Shown: piece after piece, positions 39,377 through 42,801 of the stretch
Layout: each line of letters begins with the position of its first letter
Numbering within the stretch: the stretch's first letter is position 1
DNA from: JACQID01 sp035289125
GTDB taxonomy: Archaea; Aenigmatarchaeota; Aenigmatarchaeia; GW2011-AR5
Direction of reading: 5' to 3'
Length of the DNA stretch: 42,801 bases
Assembly (NCBI GenBank): GCA_035289125.1
Contig: DATDXW010000039.1
Span: 1 to 42,801, forward strand
Notes under the pieces: model-generated
Database searches by the model: none
What the model was told of the DNA's origin: nothing
Seen by the model: the letters and a program-made list of their open reading frames with translations, nothing else
Translations under genes and position numbers: made by a program

Positions 39377-39448
39377 TTGCGTAATACATGGGCATTACGG
39401 ATTAAAATATTGCAAATGCTTAAATACTATAGCGTTTTATAATACACT

Positions 39449-39667
39449 ATGGCAACGACAATTCAGATAAGCAATAAACTTATGGAAGAACTCAAGGAGA
39501 AGAAAATGTCCGAGAAAGAAAGTTACGAGGACGTGATATGGAATCTTCTGGAAGATAGTATGGAACTTTCCGCGGAAACCAAAAAGGAAATAGAGCAGGC
39601 AAGGAAAGAAATAGCGCAAGGCAAATTCCACACGCACGAGGAAGTAAAACGGAAGCTGGGTCTCTGA
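39449..39667 (+). CDS. RelB-like antitoxin
   Basis: A 72-residue protein with a short N-terminal strand (MATTIQISNKLMEELKEKK) suited to ribbon-helix-helix binding and a charged helical C-terminus (KKEIEQARKEIAQGKFHTHE) that would wrap the toxin. It stops directly before the toxin ATG. CTTAAATAC about 25 bases before the ATG is the TATA box. Probably autoregulatory. Confidence 0.8.
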   Translation: MATTIQISNKLMEELKEKKMSEKESYEDVIWNLLEDSMELSAETKKEIEQARKEIAQGKFHTHEEVKRKLGL

Positions 39668-39922
39668 ATGTATTCCCTTGTCTATTCCGATATTGCCCTC
39701 AAACAACTGGAAAAAATGGATAACAGCGCAAGAAAACGGGTCATATCAGCACTAGAAAGATGCAGAATCCGCCCGTATGCTCATGTCAAGAAATTGGTAG
39801 GAAATTCTTACTTCAGGCTGCGCGTAGGTGACTACAGAATTATCCTGGAGATTAGAAACGAGCAATTTGTCATACTTGTAATAAAAGTAGGGCATAGAGG
39901 AAATATTTATGAAACAATCTGA
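39668..39922 (+). CDS. RelE/ParE-family toxin
   Basis: An 84-residue toxin of the RelE fold: VYSDIALKQLEKMDNSARKR, then LVGNSYFRLRVGDYRIILEI and VIKVGHRGNIYE, the family core with the catalytic-region Arg/Tyr/His. RelE types cut mRNA on the ribosome; ParE types act on gyrase, and the sequence cannot separate them. It follows the antitoxin without a gap and its end overlaps the convergent helicase gene by 16 bases. Confidence 0.88.
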   Translation: MYSLVYSDIALKQLEKMDNSARKRVISALERCRIRPYAHVKKLVGNSYFRLRVGDYRIILEIRNEQFVILVIKVGHRGNIYETI

Positions 39923-42036
39923 GCGTTCAATTCCGTCATCACCCTCTCCGCCGTTCTTTTGCCGATGAGGCGGGCAAGCTCGTCGGGCTGCAGCTTCTTC
40001 ACGTCCGCCTTTTTCGTCACGCCGGCGCGAAAAAGAGCGCGTGCTTTGACGCGCCCTATGCCTTTTATCATTACGAGCCGCAGCAGCTCGTCTTTAACGC
40101 CGTAGTGCATCCGCAGGCGCGTCTTGTTTAGTTCTTTCGCCTCGCTTTCTTTGCCTGCCAGCATCGCAAGCTCCCGCGCCGCATAGAGGAGCCAGCCGGC
40201 GTTCTTCTTCTTTGAATGAAGCTCGCCCGGCGCGATGCCGTATTTGTCAAGCAGCGCGTCCTCGCCCCGCTCTTCCATCCAGTCAAGAAACATCAGCGAA
40301 GTTTTAAACTTGTCCAGAAATTCCTCATAGTCCAAATCCCACGCGTCCGGTGGCGTGACGTCATAAGTTTCCATTAAATTTTCTATGTCTTCAGCCTCCC
40401 GCGCTTTCACGCGCAGCATCGGCCGCATCTCAAGGCAGTGGTTTATAGCCATTACGTGCTCAAGCGCGCTGGAACCGGCGTTCTTCACCAGATGGTTAGC
40501 CGAAACCGGGTCAATGTAAAGTTCGGCGACGCGCTTCCCAAGCAGTGTCGCTTCCAATTTCTCATCTCCCAAGTCAAACGCCGGCATAAATCCGCCAAGC
40601 TTCGCCGCGCTATCCTTGAAAAAGGAAAAGCCCTTCAGCATTTTTATGACCCTGCTTATCTTCTCCATCATTGACTCCATGTCGCCGTACTGCTTGGCGT
40701 AAAGCGTTTTTGAAAAGAAAGAGCGCAGGTCTTCCGTTGACGATGCAAAACCCGACGCGACGAGCCCGAGCACATGCATCCGCAGCACCGGCTCTACTGC
40801 AAGCTTGGAGTATATGTCTTCCATGTCGCCGTTTATGTAGCGTTCCTCCATTTCACGCTTTTCAGCGTCGCTCTTCGCCAGAAGCAGCGCCTCGCCCTCC
40901 GTGTCGTAGCGCGGGCGGCCTGCCCTTCCGAACATTTGATGAATTTCTATGTTAGAGATGTAGTCCATTCCGTGGACGGTAAAGCGACGTGTATCCCGCA
41001 CGATGACGCGCCACGCCGGTAAGTTCAAGCCGTACGCAAGAGAAGGCGTTGCAGTTATGAACTTTATTTTTCCGCTCTTGAACGCGTCTTCCACGAGCTT
41101 CCGCTGCTTCGCCACGAGACCGGCATGATGGAAAGCGACGCCTTTGCGCACCACTACTCCAAGCCGCTTACATTGTTTTGTAGCCACGGGCAATGCTTTC
41201 TCTATGGCACCGGCTAAAGCGTTTAGTTCCGCCGAAACGACAGGCACAGCCTTCGCTATCTTCTCCGCTTCCGCTTCTGCGCCGCGGCGCGTGGAAACAA
41301 AGACGAGCGCCTGCTTTCCCTTGCGAAGCGTGTCCTTGCACAGCGCGAACTCTTCCTTGCCGCTCGCTATTAAAATTTCTTCGTCGCCGAAATAATTCTT
41401 GCCGTCAAGATGAACGCCTTTTTTCAGCTTGACGGGGCGGTAGTCGCTTTTCACCAACGTGGCACTAAGCCAGTCAGCGATTTCCTGTGCGTTCTTTATC
41501 GTTGCCGAAAGCGCCAAAACTTGCGAGCGTGTCTCGTTGCACAACCGCGTCAAAACGATTTCAAGTGTCGGCCCCCGCGACGCATCATCCAGAAGATGCA
41601 CTTCATCCGAAATAACAAGCGTCACATCCTTAATCCACGCCGCGCGATGCCGCAGCAGCGAGTCCATTTTTTCATTGCTGGCAATTATTAGGTCGTAGTT
41701 TTTCAGCCACGCGTCATCCGTGTCCATGTCGCCGATGCTTATCGCTATTTTCATTCCCGCCTTCTCGTACTTCGCCTTGAACTCGCCGTATTTCTCCGAT
41801 GCCAGCGCCTTCAATGGCACAAGATACACCGCCTTGCCGCCTTTTGAGAAATGATTAAGGAATGCCATCTCCGCGATCATCGTTTTGCCCGATGCCGTTG
41901 GCGAAGAGACGACGATGTTTTTGTTTTGCAATAAGCCCGCATTTATCGCCATCTCTTGCGGTGGGTTGAGATTCTCCGCCTCGCTTGACAATATCTCAAC
42001 AAGGCTTGGCGGGAGAGGCAGGGCTTTAGTAAGCAT
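39907..42036 (-). CDS. hel308: Hel308 superfamily 2 DNA helicase
   Basis: A 3'-5' DNA helicase acting at stalled replication forks. The 709 residues show Walker A SPTASGKTMIAEMA, Walker B ISDEVHLLDD, motif III LALSATIKNAQEIADWL, motif VI QMFGRAGRPRYDTEG, the winged helix, ratchet helix and the C-terminal HhH (LLRLVMIKGIGRVKARALF). Starts at the ATG at 42036. Confidence 0.96.
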   Translation of the reverse strand: MLTKALPLPPSLVEILSSEAENLNPPQEMAINAGLLQNKNIVVSSPTASGKTMIAEMAFLNHFSKGGKAVYLVPLKALASEKYGEFKAKYEKAGMKIAISIGDMDTDDAWLKNYDLIIASNEKMDSLLRHRAAWIKDVTLVISDEVHLLDDASRGPTLEIVLTRLCNETRSQVLALSATIKNAQEIADWLSATLVKSDYRPVKLKKGVHLDGKNYFGDEEILIASGKEEFALCKDTLRKGKQALVFVSTRRGAEAEAEKIAKAVPVVSAELNALAGAIEKALPVATKQCKRLGVVVRKGVAFHHAGLVAKQRKLVEDAFKSGKIKFITATPSLAYGLNLPAWRVIVRDTRRFTVHGMDYISNIEIHQMFGRAGRPRYDTEGEALLLAKSDAEKREMEERYINGDMEDIYSKLAVEPVLRMHVLGLVASGFASSTEDLRSFFSKTLYAKQYGDMESMMEKISRVIKMLKGFSFFKDSAAKLGGFMPAFDLGDEKLEATLLGKRVAELYIDPVSANHLVKNAGSSALEHVMAINHCLEMRPMLRVKAREAEDIENLMETYDVTPPDAWDLDYEEFLDKFKTSLMFLDWMEERGEDALLDKYGIAPGELHSKKKNAGWLLYAARELAMLAGKESEAKELNKTRLRMHYGVKDELLRLVMIKGIGRVKARALFRAGVTKKADVKKLQPDELARLIGKRTAERVMTELNAQIVS

Positions 42037-42066
42037 AAAATTACTTTGGAAGAAGGAGTTAAATGT

Positions 42067-42801
42067 TCATCGCGGCATAATTTCATCCAGCAAATCTTTC
42101 TTAAACTTTGCGCGAAATTGATATTGAAGATTGTTCTTTCTCTCGAAATCCTTATAATCAATCTCGTAACGCCGGATTTCGTCGCGTAGCTTGCTTCTTA
42201 TGTATCTCACTTGCTCAGAGGTTTTGGCTGCATCTCTCAATATGTCAGCAGGACCATCGTCAAAAAAGTTCCAGCAATTTTCTAAATAATCAAGCTCCTC
42301 CAGGAAGGCATCTACCATGAAATGAAAGGCTTCTTCATTATCGCTCCTGCTCAGAATATTAAACATAGCCTTCCCTCCGGAAGAAAAAACGAAACACGTG
42401 TAACTTTTGGATAATCTTTTCCCCGCCTGTAAAACTTCGTATTCGGTCTCGGGAGATGTATCCATCTCTGACAGTGCCTGTAATGCAACATCCCTTGTAG
42501 CGGGGTTATAGTCTTTCTGTACAATGCCTGCTAAAAAACTTTCGTTGACCTCGCCGAGTTTAATCAATGCCTCAAAATACGAACTCCTGCGGGGATTCTT
42601 TTCACCGAGGTAGGTATCAAGATAATATTCGTCCATGAGATGAAAATTATCATCATCGGGCGCGATCCATCCCTCCCCGCTATGCTCTGAAATCACATAG
42701 TACCAAGCGTACCTGCCGTTCGTCCTTTTCATCAGAACGTCTGCCGCTTCCGCATATGAAAACTCGCCCACTACACGTTTATTATGGTTGTACCCGTCAA
42801 A
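42067..42801 (-). CDS. Hypothetical protein, N-terminus outside the window
   Basis: The reading frame stays open to the right edge (FDGYNHNKRVVGEFSYAEA precedes the GTG at 42771), so the gene probably begins beyond the window. At least 234 residues, acidic, mostly helical. NPATRDVALQALSEMDTSPE resembles a HEAT-like repeat. RYAWYYVISEHSGEGWIAPD is beta-like. No family is recognised. Confidence 0.55.
   Translation of the reverse strand, partial: FDGYNHNKRVVGEFSYAEAADVLMKRTNGRYAWYYVISEHSGEGWIAPDDDNFHLMDEYYLDTYLGEKNPRRSSYFEALIKLGEVNESFLAGIVQKDYNPATRDVALQALSEMDTSPETEYEVLQAGKRLSKSYTCFVFSSGGKAMFNILSRSDNEEAFHFMVDAFLEELDYLENCWNFFDDGPADILRDAAKTSEQVRYIRSKLRDEIRRYEIDYKDFERKNNLQYQFRAKFKKDLLDEIMPR

Overview
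The window is archaeal. It encodes an sn-glycerol-1-phosphate dehydrogenase (ether lipids), archaeal Pus10 and TrmI, aIF5A with its hypusine site, Hel308, an archaeal-type AspRS with GatCAB, FtsZ, a HerA-like ATPase, class III signal-peptide pilins with a prepilin peptidase, an archaeal SRP RNA and intron-bearing tRNA genes. Many genes start close behind a TATA-like box (leaderless or short leader). Others use GGTGA/GGGGTG ribosome sites. Small dense operons, bacterial-type class II LysRS and large LamG surface proteins would fit a DPANN lineage such as Diapherotrites or Micrarchaeota, but the lineage is an inference.

Layout. 1-3080: a truncated HNH nuclease, a small zinc-finger-like protein, G1P dehydrogenase overlapping a prepilin peptidase, and a divergent cis-prenyltransferase. 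3593-5521: tRNA-modifying pair TrmI and Pus10. 5624-9280: LamG pilin, HerA-like ATPase, a site-2-type membrane protease, and the SRP RNA directly in front of it. 9390-10955: a putative restriction enzyme convergent with a DNA methyltransferase, plus a 45-residue protein. 10965-18220: a pilin island of two small pilins, a 981-aa and a 666-aa LamG adhesin, a third small pilin, a MITE and small genes. 18422-25403: LysRS, NUDIX, PRPP synthase, tRNA-Leu, a Trm9-like methyltransferase, a membrane protein, tRNA-Glu, and a ZIP transporter divergent from a NikR-like repressor. 25506-31356: tRNA-Lys-like gene, gatCAB with an inserted GNAT gene, and a PadR-type regulator divergent from inositol-phosphate synthase across two matching operators. 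31570-38185: FtsZ, major pilin, aIF5A, small membrane proteins, AspRS and RNase HII. 38361-42801: initiator tRNA, a broken SGNH hydrolase, tRNA-Pro with a BHB intron, a RelBE-type module, Hel308 and an incomplete hypothetical gene.

The pilin system is the main functional theme. The peptidase at 1501-2298 would process at least seven class III prepilins. Two large ones carry LamG folds, and in those two other domains appear to be inserted inside the LamG domains. AspRS plus GatCAB suggests Asn-tRNA made by transamidation.

The least explained signal is non-coding. Two dispersed families of hairpin-bearing intergenic repeats are present, one with compensatory changes in its stems. There is also a 98-bp MITE with a clean 9-bp target duplication, and tRNA genes carrying hairpin or duplicated insertions. 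The tRNA-Leu gene contains two tandem anticodon modules (UAG and CAG) facing one shared 3' half. Stretches of 300 bases or more without a large gene (3081-3592, 15751-16071, 25404-25795, 32605-33568, 34517-35070, 38186-38560) are mostly filled by these repeats and by tRNA genes.
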